Origin: an uncultured Actinomycetes bacterium
GTDB lineage: Bacteria > Actinomycetota > Actinomycetes > S36-B12
Assembly: GCA_905181745.1 (NCBI GenBank)
Contig: CAJIYV010000122.1
Location: forward strand, 1-8,088
Direction: 5' to 3'
DNA: 8,088 nt
How positions within the stretch are numbered: the stretch's first letter is position 1; each line of letters starts with the position of its first letter. The position numbers and the translations under genes are program-made. Below the pieces are notes generated by a model. It made no database searches. It saw only the letters and a list, made by a program, of their open reading frames with translations, and had not been told where the DNA came from. Positions 1-5,865 of the stretch are shown here, piece after piece.

Positions 1-1065
1 AATCTTAACGCAACGATGGAGGGGCTTCTCACTTCGATCGCAGTTATTTGTATGGGTATCTGCGCACCCATCGGGCAACGTGTGGCCGCTCGAAGGGGGC
101 CTGAACTCACAACCGTGTTTATTTTGGCCACTCTGGCGCTGGGTGGGTTAATGCGTTTGGCAGCAACGAGTATTGCTCTTATGGTTACGTCTATCGTGGT
201 AACCGGTGCTGCGATGGGGGCTGGTTCAGCTTTGGTTCCTGGACTTATTCGGCATCACGCACCGAAAATCAGGGGGACAACAACAGGGATCTATTCGGGC
301 AGTTTGGCCATTGGAGTGGCGCTCGCCGCGGGTCTCGCGGTCCCGTCGAGTGACCTGCTCGGCGGCTGGAGACCGGCGCTGGCCGTGTGGGGGGCGTTTG
401 CGGCCCTTACCGCAGTTGTCTGGGCCGCCATGACACCACGCCTTTTGAGTAGTTTGCAAAATGCAAATGACGAAGTCGAGCCGGCGGGCCTAGAAAACTT
501 ACCGTGGAAATCCCGGACGGCTTGGTGGGTAGTCCTTTTTTACACGGGAGTTATTATTGTGGGGTTCAGTGGCCTTGCTTGGATCATTCCGCTTTATGTG
601 GAAATTGGTGAAACCCCCGAAAAAGCCGCTTCTTTGTTCATTATCTTCCAGATCGCGCAACTTGGCGCAATGCTTACCTTGCCCGCGATCACTGACTTCA
701 CGGCAGATCGGCGGCCAATGCTGGCAATTTCTATTGCTGCTGAGTGTCTCGGGATCGCCGGACTGGTCGTTGCGCCACAGCAATTAGCGGTGGCTTCGCT
801 TGTGCTCTTTGGCGTTGGACTTGGCGGTGGATTTGCCCTAGGGCTAGTCCTGATTGTTGATTACACGACCTCTCAACGCGAGGCCGCTCGACTCGGAGCT
901 ATGACGATGCTCGTGGGATACATCTTCGGTGCGTCAGGTCCGTTGATTTTGGGGGCACTATTCGATGTGACCAATGGGTTTACGGCCGGCTACTTGGTCG
1001 TACTACTGATTGGGATCGCAACTTTGGCAATTGTCCCTGTGTTTAGACCGGGCCGCCAACTCTAG
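1..1065 (+). CDS. CynX/NimT-type MFS permease, 5' end outside window
   Basis: This is an inner-membrane transporter of the major facilitator superfamily, nearest by eye to the CynX/NimT group (cyanate, nitroimidazole and small organic anion permeases). The reading frame is open to the left edge. The first in-frame ATG (16) lies in what looks like the usual helix-2 region (EGLLTSIAVICMGICAPIG), so helix 1 and the true start should be upstream; 354 codons precede the TAG at 1063. About eleven hydrophobic segments follow, with the short basic loop RVAARRG after the first visible helix, the GGWRPALAVWG segment typical of the family near residues 120-130, and a hydrophilic central loop (NANDEVEPAGLENLP) before the C-terminal half. 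It converges on the gntR gene with a 54-bp gap. Import of the pathway substrate is a guess from context; family membership is firm, the substrate unknown. Confidence 0.85.
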   Translation, partial: NLNATMEGLLTSIAVICMGICAPIGQRVAARRGPELTTVFILATLALGGLMRLAATSIALMVTSIVVTGAAMGAGSALVPGLIRHHAPKIRGTTTGIYSGSLAIGVALAAGLAVPSSDLLGGWRPALAVWGAFAALTAVVWAAMTPRLLSSLQNANDEVEPAGLENLPWKSRTAWWVVLFYTGVIIVGFSGLAWIIPLYVEIGETPEKAASLFIIFQIAQLGAMLTLPAITDFTADRRPMLAISIAAECLGIAGLVVAPQQLAVASLVLFGVGLGGGFALGLVLIVDYTTSQREAARLGAMTMLVGYIFGASGPLILGALFDVTNGFTAGYLVVLLIGIATLAIVPVFRPGRQL

Positions 1066-1119
1066 CCAATTAATGTCATCGGTCAAAAAGGTAAGAAACT
1101 GAATCAGCAATATTGAACA

Positions 1120-1890
1120 TCAGCCGTAAGTGCGCCAAGGAACAACTTCACTTAACACATTCGGAAATTTCTTTGTCACGTAATCTTCGTATGCACTCAT
1201 GTGCGACTGCATACGTGACCGAGCCGCATCCGCATCCTTTGCCGCAAACGCTTCAAAGATTTCCTGATGGGCATTGACGATAGCCTCGCGCCTGTGCGGT
1301 GGGTAGTCGATACCGACGATGGTGCCGTCCATTATGCCTAGCAAGGAATCAACTAAGTAACCGAAGAGGACGTTGCCCGACGACCACGCGATAATGTCAT
1401 GAAATTGCTTGTTGGCCTCTAGAAACACGTCTTGACTATGAATATTGTCTCGCATCTGAATAATTGAATCTTCTAGATAACTCAATTGACTACCCGTCAT
1501 AACCTCTGCGGCCAGCATGCTGATCATTGGTTCAATAGCTGAGCGCACTTGAACGATTTCCTTGAACGGGGCTTGATTCATTTGCATGAGTAGGACCAAC
1601 GTGCTTGATAAATTTCCCGCATCGGGTTTGAGTAAAATCGGCCCACCGCCGGGGCCAGGCTTTAGAGTTAGGACACCTTGAAATTCAAGAAAACGGAGCG
1701 CCTCGCGGAGAGTTCCCCTGCCAGTCTGATACCGCTCCAACATGGATTTCTCTGGGGGTAGGCGGTCCCCCACCTTCATTTGTGTTGCGGTGATCTCTCT
1801 CACGATGGTTTGCGCTATGAGCATGGCTGCCTTGGGTGCTCGGGGGGCAACGGACGGTAAAGACGCCCAACGCTCCTCAAATGCTGTCAC
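1120..1890 (-). CDS. FadR-type GntR transcriptional regulator (HTH + FCD)
   Basis: A DNA-binding regulator of the FadR subfamily of GntR. Counting from the most upstream possible start (TTG at 1935), the winged helix occupies about residues 36-105 (KVGDRLPPEKSMLERY, then GRGTLREALRFLEFQGVL and a glycine-rich wing PGPGGGP). An FCD effector domain spans about 125-250. Its metal-site histidines are visible as QFH (H179), H223 and H245; the usual Asp of the D-x-x-F-H motif is Asn (N175). I prefer the GTG start at 1890 (256 aa) because a purine-rich GGGAAAGAG sits 5 nt upstream, whereas the TTG has no ribosome site and would lie upstream of the start of transcription from the candidate -10 box at 1927-1932. 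The gene is divergent from the MenB-like crotonase, so it probably controls itself and that gene, perhaps also the rest of the locus. FCD regulators usually bind organic acids or acyl-CoAs; the ligand here is unknown. Confidence 0.88.
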   Translation of the reverse strand: MTAFEERWASLPSVAPRAPKAAMLIAQTIVREITATQMKVGDRLPPEKSMLERYQTGRGTLREALRFLEFQGVLTLKPGPGGGPILLKPDAGNLSSTLVLLMQMNQAPFKEIVQVRSAIEPMISMLAAEVMTGSQLSYLEDSIIQMRDNIHSQDVFLEANKQFHDIIAWSSGNVLFGYLVDSLLGIMDGTIVGIDYPPHRREAIVNAHQEIFEAFAAKDADAARSRMQSHMSAYEDYVTKKFPNVLSEVVPWRTYG

Positions 1891-1895
1891 ATCGA

Positions 1896-1904
1896 CTCTT
1901 TCCC
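1896..1904 (-). promoter_or_regulatory. Ribosome binding site of gntR (GTG start)
   Basis: On the minus strand GGGAAAGAG ends 5 nt before the GTG at 1890. It is a modest Shine-Dalgarno match, but the only purine-rich block near any candidate start, and it favours the GTG over the TTG at 1935. Confidence 0.45.
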
Positions 1905-1926
1905 GAAAAAATAGGTCACCCTCTAG

Positions 1927-1932
1927 ATTATC
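1927..1932 (-). promoter_or_regulatory. Candidate -10 box of gntR promoter
   Basis: Read on the minus strand this is GATAAT, 5 of 6 matches to TATAAT, placed about 36 nt ahead of the GTG start. No good -35 hexamer is found 16-19 bp upstream; the -35 position falls at the left edge of the dyad at 1954-1968. That arrangement would fit a promoter governed by a protein bound to the dyad. Tentative. Confidence 0.35.
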
Positions 1933-1953
1933 CAATTGCTAACAATGAATAGT

Positions 1954-1968
1954 ACCATTTTTAATGGT
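1954..1968. promoter_or_regulatory. Candidate GntR operator dyad
   Basis: ACCATT, a 3-nt spacer TTT, then AATGGT: a perfect 6-bp inverted repeat. FadR-type GntR proteins bind short dyads built from TGGT/ACCA-like half sites; the arms here have those half sites, but in the outward ACCA...TGGT order rather than the common TGGT...ACCA order. It lies where the gntR -35 would be, so occupancy would be expected to block gntR transcription (autorepression). That role is inferred from position only. Confidence 0.45.
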
Positions 1969-2232
1969 CGGTATCGCTACTTTTTCGTGTTGCAATCGGG
2001 ACCATTTCGCCGTCGGGGTGCGGCGCGAGGGGTGCGGCTAGGCAAAAACCATTTTCTGTGGAACCTCGGACCTACCCGTGGTTCCTCTGGGGTAGCCTAT
2101 AGATGCTGGCTAGCATAGGAGCGATTCAATCATGCTGCTGTGAGTGCATATGTTCAGGTGGCATCCGTGTGAGATCACTTGCGCGAGCAAGGCACATACT
2201 GGATGGTCGAATGTAACCGCGGTAAATAGTGA

Positions 2233-2237
2233 GGGAG
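2233..2237 (+). promoter_or_regulatory. Ribosome binding site of MenB-like crotonase
   Basis: GGGAG sits 6 nt before the ATG at 2244. This selects that ATG over the in-frame GTG at 2229, which would lie upstream of the Shine-Dalgarno sequence. Confidence 0.7.
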
Positions 2238-2243
2238 ATTCAG

Positions 2244-3005
2244 ATGGATGTTATCGTCACAGAACGAAAATCTGCCACTTGGATACGGTTAAATCGTCCT
2301 GAGCGTCGGAATGCATTTGACCCAGAAATGGCATTAGAAATCGTTAACGCGATCGACGGAGCTACGGCCTCACGCGCTGTCGTCATCACGGGATCGCCTG
2401 GTAGTTTTTGCTCGGGTGGTTCCCTCACCTCCCTCGCGCATCCGACCGAACGCGAAATGCGTTACATGTACGAGGGATCCCTGCGACTATTTGACGCCAT
2501 CCGGCGGTGCCCTCGGCCGGTTATTGCGGCGGTTAATGGAGCTGCCGCCGGCGGTGGAAACGAATTGATAGTGGCGTGTGATCTGGCTATTGCGTCAAAG
2601 TCGGCGACCTTCGGGCAAACGGGACCCAGAGTAGGAAGCGCACCTGTTACTGGTGCGACCAACGTCATGGGTATTCAAATCGGCGAGAAAAAAGCAAAGG
2701 AATTGTCTATGCTTTGTCGTCGCTACACAGCCGAACAAGCATTGGACATGGGCCTAGTTAATGCTGTCGTAGATGACGATGCGCTTGACGACACAGTAGA
2801 TGAATGGGTGCAGGAAATTTCACAATTGAGCGCCCGCTATTTGGAAATCACGAAGGTAAGTTCCAATTTGTGGTGGAACGCCGCGCGTGACTCTTTTAGC
2901 TCGGGACTAGGGATGCTCATTCAAGCCGTCGGCAGTCCGGACATGGTTGAAGGGGCGAACGCTTTTTTGGATAAGCGCAAGCCGTCTTTCCCGAACCCAC
3001 AGTGA
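2244..3005 (+). CDS. Crotonase-superfamily protein, MenB/BadI-like clade
   Basis: A 253-residue cytosolic acyl-CoA enzyme with the crotonase fold. It shows the N-terminal IRLNRPERRNAF motif, the oxyanion-hole loop SFCSGGS (54-60), NGAAAGGGNELIVACD (98-113), and FGQTGPRVGS (123-132) followed by LCRRYTAEQALDMGLVN (157-173). Its end, EGANAFLDKRKPSF, resembles MenB (naphthoyl-CoA synthase) and BadI (ring-opening 2-ketocyclohexanecarboxyl-CoA hydrolase). Yet the Asp after the GS of MenB/BadI aligns with Pro134, and no Tyr is seen in the C-terminal segment where those enzymes carry their catalytic Tyr. One hydratase glutamate is kept (E107); the second aligns with Gly127. So neither the MenB nor the hydratase active site is complete. 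It is transcribed alone, divergent from gntR, and converges on the second crotonase with a 14-bp gap. Fold and clade are solid. The reaction is open: ring hydrolysis, isomerisation or hydration of a CoA thioester. Confidence 0.85.
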   Translation: MDVIVTERKSATWIRLNRPERRNAFDPEMALEIVNAIDGATASRAVVITGSPGSFCSGGSLTSLAHPTEREMRYMYEGSLRLFDAIRRCPRPVIAAVNGAAAGGGNELIVACDLAIASKSATFGQTGPRVGSAPVTGATNVMGIQIGEKKAKELSMLCRRYTAEQALDMGLVNAVVDDDALDDTVDEWVQEISQLSARYLEITKVSSNLWWNAARDSFSSGLGMLIQAVGSPDMVEGANAFLDKRKPSFPNPQ

Positions 3006-3019
3006 TGTAATCAGAGCCA

Positions 3020-3793
3020 TCATTTTCCTTGCCACACAGGAGGGCGCTTCTGTGTAAAAGCTTGCGCACCTTCCTTAGCGTCGTCAGATTCGCGTATTGG
3101 TTCGCTTATCTCTCTCTGACGATGGAAACTCTCTTCTAAGGTCCAATCTTGGGATTGCACGATAATTTTTTTAGTTGCTCGCACGGCCATCGGTCCATTA
3201 GCCACTATGCGCGTAGCAATTTCTAGTGCCTTGTCGAGCGCAGCACCTGGGTTGGTCAAGTGTGTAACTAGCGAGGCGCGATACGCCTCTTCTGCCTCAA
3301 TCAGACGGCCGGTTAATGCCCACTCCATCGCTAAGTGGTAGGGCACTCGTTGGGGGAGACGCATCAGGCCTCCTCCGGCAGCAACCAAGCCGCGGGCGAC
3401 TTCCGGAAGGCCGAACTTGGCCTCTCGAGAAGCGACGATGACGTCGCACGCAAGCGCTATTTCGAAGCCTCCGGCCAGCGCGTACCCTTCCACGGCAGCT
3501 ATCAACGGTTTCTCACTGGGCTTTTCGACTATGCCCGCAAAACCCCGGACCGGGATAGAGGGCTTCTCGCCGGCTAAAAAAGCTTTTAAATCCATTCCTG
3601 CACAAAAGAAGCCCCCAGCACCAGTGATAATGCCTGCGGTGAGGTCGGCTTTATTGTCAAGTTCGTCTAAAGCAAGGCCGATGGCCTCCGCCGTGGCCGT
3701 GTTGATCGAGTTTCTCGCTTGTGGGCGGTTAATGGTGATGATCAGAATCCCATCGACAGATTCTGTCAACACAGGGTTACCTTTGTTGGTCAC
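3020..3793 (-). CDS. Enoyl-CoA hydratase (crotonase)
   Basis: A 257-residue enoyl-CoA hydratase/isomerase, expected to add water across a 2-enoyl-CoA in beta-oxidation. Visible are INRPQARNSI (21-30), the oxyanion loop GFFCAGMDLKAF (61-72), GYALAGGFEIALACD (103-117) with catalytic Glu111, and FGLPEVARGLVAAGGG (127-142) with catalytic Glu131. The C-terminal EGAQAFTQKRPPVW is the usual CoA-site tail. Both catalytic glutamates are present, unlike in the neighbouring MenB-like protein, so ordinary hydratase chemistry is likely. The start is GTG, sharing GTGA (3790-3793) with the stop of the dehydrogenase gene upstream; GGATGGG ends 6 nt before the start. The 4-nt overlap implies translational coupling. 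It is the last gene of the thiolase, dehydrogenase, hydratase operon. Side specificity (chain length, ring-bearing side chain) cannot be read. Confidence 0.92.
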   Translation of the reverse strand: MTNKGNPVLTESVDGILIITINRPQARNSINTATAEAIGLALDELDNKADLTAGIITGAGGFFCAGMDLKAFLAGEKPSIPVRGFAGIVEKPSEKPLIAAVEGYALAGGFEIALACDVIVASREAKFGLPEVARGLVAAGGGLMRLPQRVPYHLAMEWALTGRLIEAEEAYRASLVTHLTNPGAALDKALEIATRIVANGPMAVRATKKIIVQSQDWTLEESFHRQREISEPIRESDDAKEGAQAFTQKRPPVWQGK

Positions 3794-4554
3794 TTTGCAC
3801 CCATCCTGATCGCGCCGTCGAGCCGGATGGTTTCACCGTTCAACATGGGATTCTCCAAAATGTGGAGTGCCAAGGACGCATACTCATCTGGATGTCCGAG
3901 GCGTGAAGGGTGAGGGATCTGGGCGGCAAGACCAGAACGAATCTCGTCAGAGTAGCGAGCGAGAATAGGGGTGTCGAAGACCCCAGGTGCGATGGTGCAG
4001 ACCCGAATGAGTCGCCGGGCCAAATCTCGCGCTGCAACAATAGTCATTCCCACGACTCCTGCTTTCGCAGAAGCGTAAGGAATCTGTCCGATCTGACCTT
4101 CCCAAGCGGCCACCGAAGCGGTCAAAATACATACGCCCCGCTCTTCTCCCACGGGCTCTTGTTCCGCCATTCGTGCAGCGCTGAGACTAAGAACGTTAAA
4201 GGTTCCGACCAAATTTAATCGCACCAGAGATTCGTAAGTCTCGAGAGATCCTGGACTTCCGTCTCGCTCAACGACCCGAACATTGCCGCCTTTGCCGGCG
4301 CAATGAACCAGTGCCCTGAGTGGCCCTAGCTCTTGGGCGTTGTCCAGAGCCGATCCCACAGATATTGGATCCGTCACGTCCCCCGGAGAGAAATGAGCTA
4401 ACGGCCCCAATTCTGCACATTTTTCCGCACCACTGGAACTGTCAAGGTCAAGCATCACAACATTGACTCCTCGGTCTACGAGTGCTCGAACCGTCGCGAG
4501 CCCCAGACCTGAGGCGCCGCCGGTAACCAGAGCTGATGTGCCTGTGATATCCAT
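3790..4554 (-). CDS. SDR-family dehydrogenase, HSD10-like 3-hydroxyacyl-CoA dehydrogenase
   Basis: A 254-residue classical short-chain dehydrogenase, cytosolic, probably NAD-dependent. The Rossmann motif TGGASGLG (11-18) is followed by an acidic DLD (36-38), which favours NAD over NADP. GDVTD (58-62) contacts adenine, and HCAG (84-87) stands where NNAG is usual. Catalytic residues are Asn114, Ser147, Tyr160 and Lys164 (YASAK), then IAPGVFDTPIL (188-198). The RDGSPGSLETYESLVRLNLVG region and the IAPGVFDTPIL loop resemble HSD10 (type-2 3-hydroxyacyl-CoA dehydrogenase), which oxidises 3-hydroxyacyl-CoAs and some hydroxysteroids. In this operon it would follow the hydratase and precede the thiolase. 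AGGACG lies 4 nt before the ATG. The gap to the thiolase stop upstream is 15 nt, and the gene overlaps the hydratase by 4 nt. Confidence 0.9.
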   Translation of the reverse strand: MDITGTSALVTGGASGLGLATVRALVDRGVNVVMLDLDSSSGAEKCAELGPLAHFSPGDVTDPISVGSALDNAQELGPLRALVHCAGKGGNVRVVERDGSPGSLETYESLVRLNLVGTFNVLSLSAARMAEQEPVGEERGVCILTASVAAWEGQIGQIPYASAKAGVVGMTIVAARDLARRLIRVCTIAPGVFDTPILARYSDEIRSGLAAQIPHPSRLGHPDEYASLALHILENPMLNGETIRLDGAIRMGAK

Positions 4555-4569
4555 TTTTCGTCCTATCGC

Positions 4570-5751
4570 TTAATCGAGGCGCTCAATGATCATGGCGTTG
4601 GCCATCCCACCTGCTTCGCACATGGTTTGCAATCCGTACCTGCCACCTGTTTCCTCAAGATGGTGCAGCAAAGTGGTGGCAATTCGTGCTCCAGATGCTC
4701 CCAGGGGGTGCCCTAACGCGATTGCTCCACCCAGTGGGTTGAGTTTAGCCACATCAACGGGAAATTCAGATAGCCAAGCCAGCGGAACGGAGGCAAAAGC
4801 TTCATTGACTTCAATGGCGTCCATCTGCTCGATTGTCAAACCGGATTTGGCAAGCACGCGGCGGGTGGCAGGAATTGGTCCCGTGAGCATGAGGATTGGG
4901 TCATCGCCGACTACTGCGGTTGCGACGATGCGCGCACGAGGACGCAGCCCATATTTGGCAGCGCTCTTTTCAGACATCACGAGAAGGGCCGCAGCTCCAT
5001 CAGTGATTTGAGAAGAATTCCCTGCGGTCACTTTCCACTGAATCTCAGGCCATTGTTGTCGACTCTGTTCGGTAGAAAAAGCGGGCTCAAGTGTGGCGAG
5101 TTTATTCTCCGTTGTTCCGCGTCGGATCGACTCGTCGCTTTTAACCGAACCATGAACTGTCGTAATCGGTATAATTTCGGCATCGAAGAGGCCTTTATCG
5201 GCAGCACTTCCCGCCCGCTGTTGTGATCGAGCAGAGTACTCATCAAGTGCCTTACGAGAAATATTCCATTTGTGTGCGACTAACTCTGCGGCGACTCCCT
5301 GGGAGCTCAAGTTGGGGTAGCGCTCCCGAACCGTGGGGCCTTGCGGATCCATATCAAGTCGGTTGCTTCCCATGGGAATCCGGCTCATAGACTCCAGGCC
5401 CCCAGCGATAGCTACTTCGTACGCCCCAGCCATGACTCCTTGGACGGCAAAATCTAGTGCCTGTTGGCCACTGCCGCACTTACGTTCAATGGTCACACTC
5501 GGTACATGTTCTGGGAAGCCGGCAGCGAGCCACGCTTGGCGCCCAGGGGTTCCAGATTGTTCACCCACTTGAGACACGCAGCCAATCAGGACGTCATCGA
5601 CCGAGCCGGGATCAATACCAGTTTTCTCAATAACTCCGGCAATTACCGAAGACAACAGATCAACCGCATGGACCTCAGAGAGGACTCCACCAGGCTTTCC
5701 TTTACCCATGGGGCTACGGGCGGCTGAGACTATTACGGCGGATTCCGTCAT
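4570..5751 (-). CDS. Acyl-CoA thiolase (acetyl-CoA C-acyltransferase)
   Basis: A 393-residue thiolase of normal length that would cleave a 3-ketoacyl-CoA with CoA to release acetyl- or propionyl-CoA. It has the nucleophile Cys92 in ERKCGSGQQA, NEAF (316-319), the catalytic His348 in GGAIALGHPLGASGAR, and the second catalytic Cys378 in TMCEAGGMANA. Two departures are visible: Leu340 where NPNGG-type sequences have Asn, and Ala380 in the C-x-G triplet near Cys378. The frame is open up to 5838, but the ATG at 5751 is the start: AGGAG lies 5 nt before it, MTESAVIVSAARSP is a typical thiolase beginning, and the 29 upstream codons run back through the promoter region. It is first in the operon with the dehydrogenase and hydratase, all three being consecutive beta-oxidation steps. 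By resemblance it is the degradative rather than the biosynthetic type. Confidence 0.93.
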   Translation of the reverse strand: MTESAVIVSAARSPMGKGKPGGVLSEVHAVDLLSSVIAGVIEKTGIDPGSVDDVLIGCVSQVGEQSGTPGRQAWLAAGFPEHVPSVTIERKCGSGQQALDFAVQGVMAGAYEVAIAGGLESMSRIPMGSNRLDMDPQGPTVRERYPNLSSQGVAAELVAHKWNISRKALDEYSARSQQRAGSAADKGLFDAEIIPITTVHGSVKSDESIRRGTTENKLATLEPAFSTEQSRQQWPEIQWKVTAGNSSQITDGAAALLVMSEKSAAKYGLRPRARIVATAVVGDDPILMLTGPIPATRRVLAKSGLTIEQMDAIEVNEAFASVPLAWLSEFPVDVAKLNPLGGAIALGHPLGASGARIATTLLHHLEETGGRYGLQTMCEAGGMANAMIIERLD

Positions 5752-5756
5752 TGTTT

Positions 5757-5761
5757 CTCCT
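5757..5761 (-). promoter_or_regulatory. Ribosome binding site of thiolase
   Basis: AGGAG on the minus strand, 5 nt before the ATG at 5751. It rules out the longer open frame starting at 5838 and gives a 393-residue thiolase. Confidence 0.8.
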
Positions 5762-5780
5762 GTTGTGGGTACTTGAACGA

Positions 5781-5808
5781 ATAATTCGGGTGTAATTTTG
5801 CATTTCAA
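5781..5808 (-). promoter_or_regulatory. Candidate promoter of the thiolase operon
   Basis: Minus-strand TTGAAA (5803-5808, 5 of 6 to TTGACA), 16 bp, then AATTAT (5781-5786, 4 of 6 to TATAAT). It would place transcription start about 20-25 nt before the thiolase ATG. The -35 sits in the centre of the dyad at 5793-5822. Consensus-based only. Confidence 0.4.
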
Positions 5809-5822
5809 CATGTGCAAATCTA
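5793..5822. promoter_or_regulatory. Candidate operator dyad between divergent promoters
   Basis: The arms TAATTTTGCA (5793-5802) and TGCAAATCTA (5813-5822) form an inverted repeat matching at 8 of 10 positions, with a perfect TTTGCA/TGCAAA core and a 10-nt spacer. It covers the -35 of the candidate thiolase promoter and the whole span from -35 to the start of -10 on the plus strand, so one bound dimer could repress both directions. It differs in sequence from the dyad upstream of gntR, so a second regulator may be involved. Confidence 0.45.
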
Positions 5823-5826
5823 TACC
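5798..5826 (+). promoter_or_regulatory. Candidate promoter of the flavin protein/SnoaL pair
   Basis: TTGCAT (5798-5803), 17 bp, TATACC (5821-5826). The -10 keeps the conserved TATA start; the -35 matches only at TTG. It lies about 40 nt before the ATG at 5866 and overlaps the opposing thiolase promoter. Tentative. Confidence 0.35.
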
Positions 5827-5853
5827 TACCAATATCATAGATTAAAATCAGGG

Positions 5854-5859
5854 AGAGGA
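5854..5859 (+). promoter_or_regulatory. Ribosome binding site of the split-barrel flavin protein
   Basis: AGAGGA within a longer purine run, 6 nt before the ATG at 5866. It favours that start over the in-frame ATG at 5812, which lies inside the promoter dyad. Confidence 0.65.
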
Positions 5860-5865
5860 ATACAA

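Larger units (their letters stand above)
1891..2243. other. Divergent control region between gntR and MenB-like crotonase
   Basis: This 353-bp stretch holds no convincing gene; the short open frames in it have no ribosome site or recognisable composition. It contains a candidate gntR -10 box, a 15-bp dyad at 1954-1968, three copies of ACCATTT spaced exactly 47 bp apart (1954, 2001, 2048), and smaller dyads: GGAACC/GGTTCC (2060-2065 and 2080-2085), ATGCT/AGCAT (2103-2116), CTTGC/GCAAG (2178-2191) and the perfect 8-mer ACCGCGGT (2216-2223). No strong plus-strand promoter is obvious; the best is a weak TTCAAT, 18 bp, TATGTT at 2125-2154. Confidence 0.6.

Noticed and set aside
2060..2085. GGAACC/GGTTCC hairpin as a terminator
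   Set aside because: It has a 6-bp stem with a 14-nt loop, no T-run after it, and no gene ending nearby.
1936..2118. Short plus-strand open frame in the gntR control region
   Set aside because: It has no ribosome site and no recognisable protein pattern, and it overlaps the dyads and repeats; chance opening is more likely.
2169..2178. GTGAGATCAC as a Crp-type site
   Set aside because: Crp sites have TGTGA and TCACA separated by 6 bp; here the arms are 2 bp apart, so it does not fit.
3417..3809. A 130-codon plus-strand frame opposite the hydratase
   Set aside because: It is a shadow of the minus-strand hydratase, which has full catalytic motifs; the shadow has low-complexity Ala/Ser/Pro composition and no family pattern.
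4586..5011. A 141-codon plus-strand frame opposite the thiolase
   Set aside because: It lies antisense to conserved thiolase motifs, with no ribosome site or recognisable domain.
5752..5838. N-terminal extension of the thiolase back to 5838
   Set aside because: The 29 extra residues are unlike thiolase N termini and run through the promoter and Shine-Dalgarno site; the ATG at 5751 has a strong ribosome site.
5812..5865. Extension of the flavin protein to the ATG at 5812
   Set aside because: It lies inside the dyad and ahead of the purine-rich ribosome site; the added residues are unlike the family.
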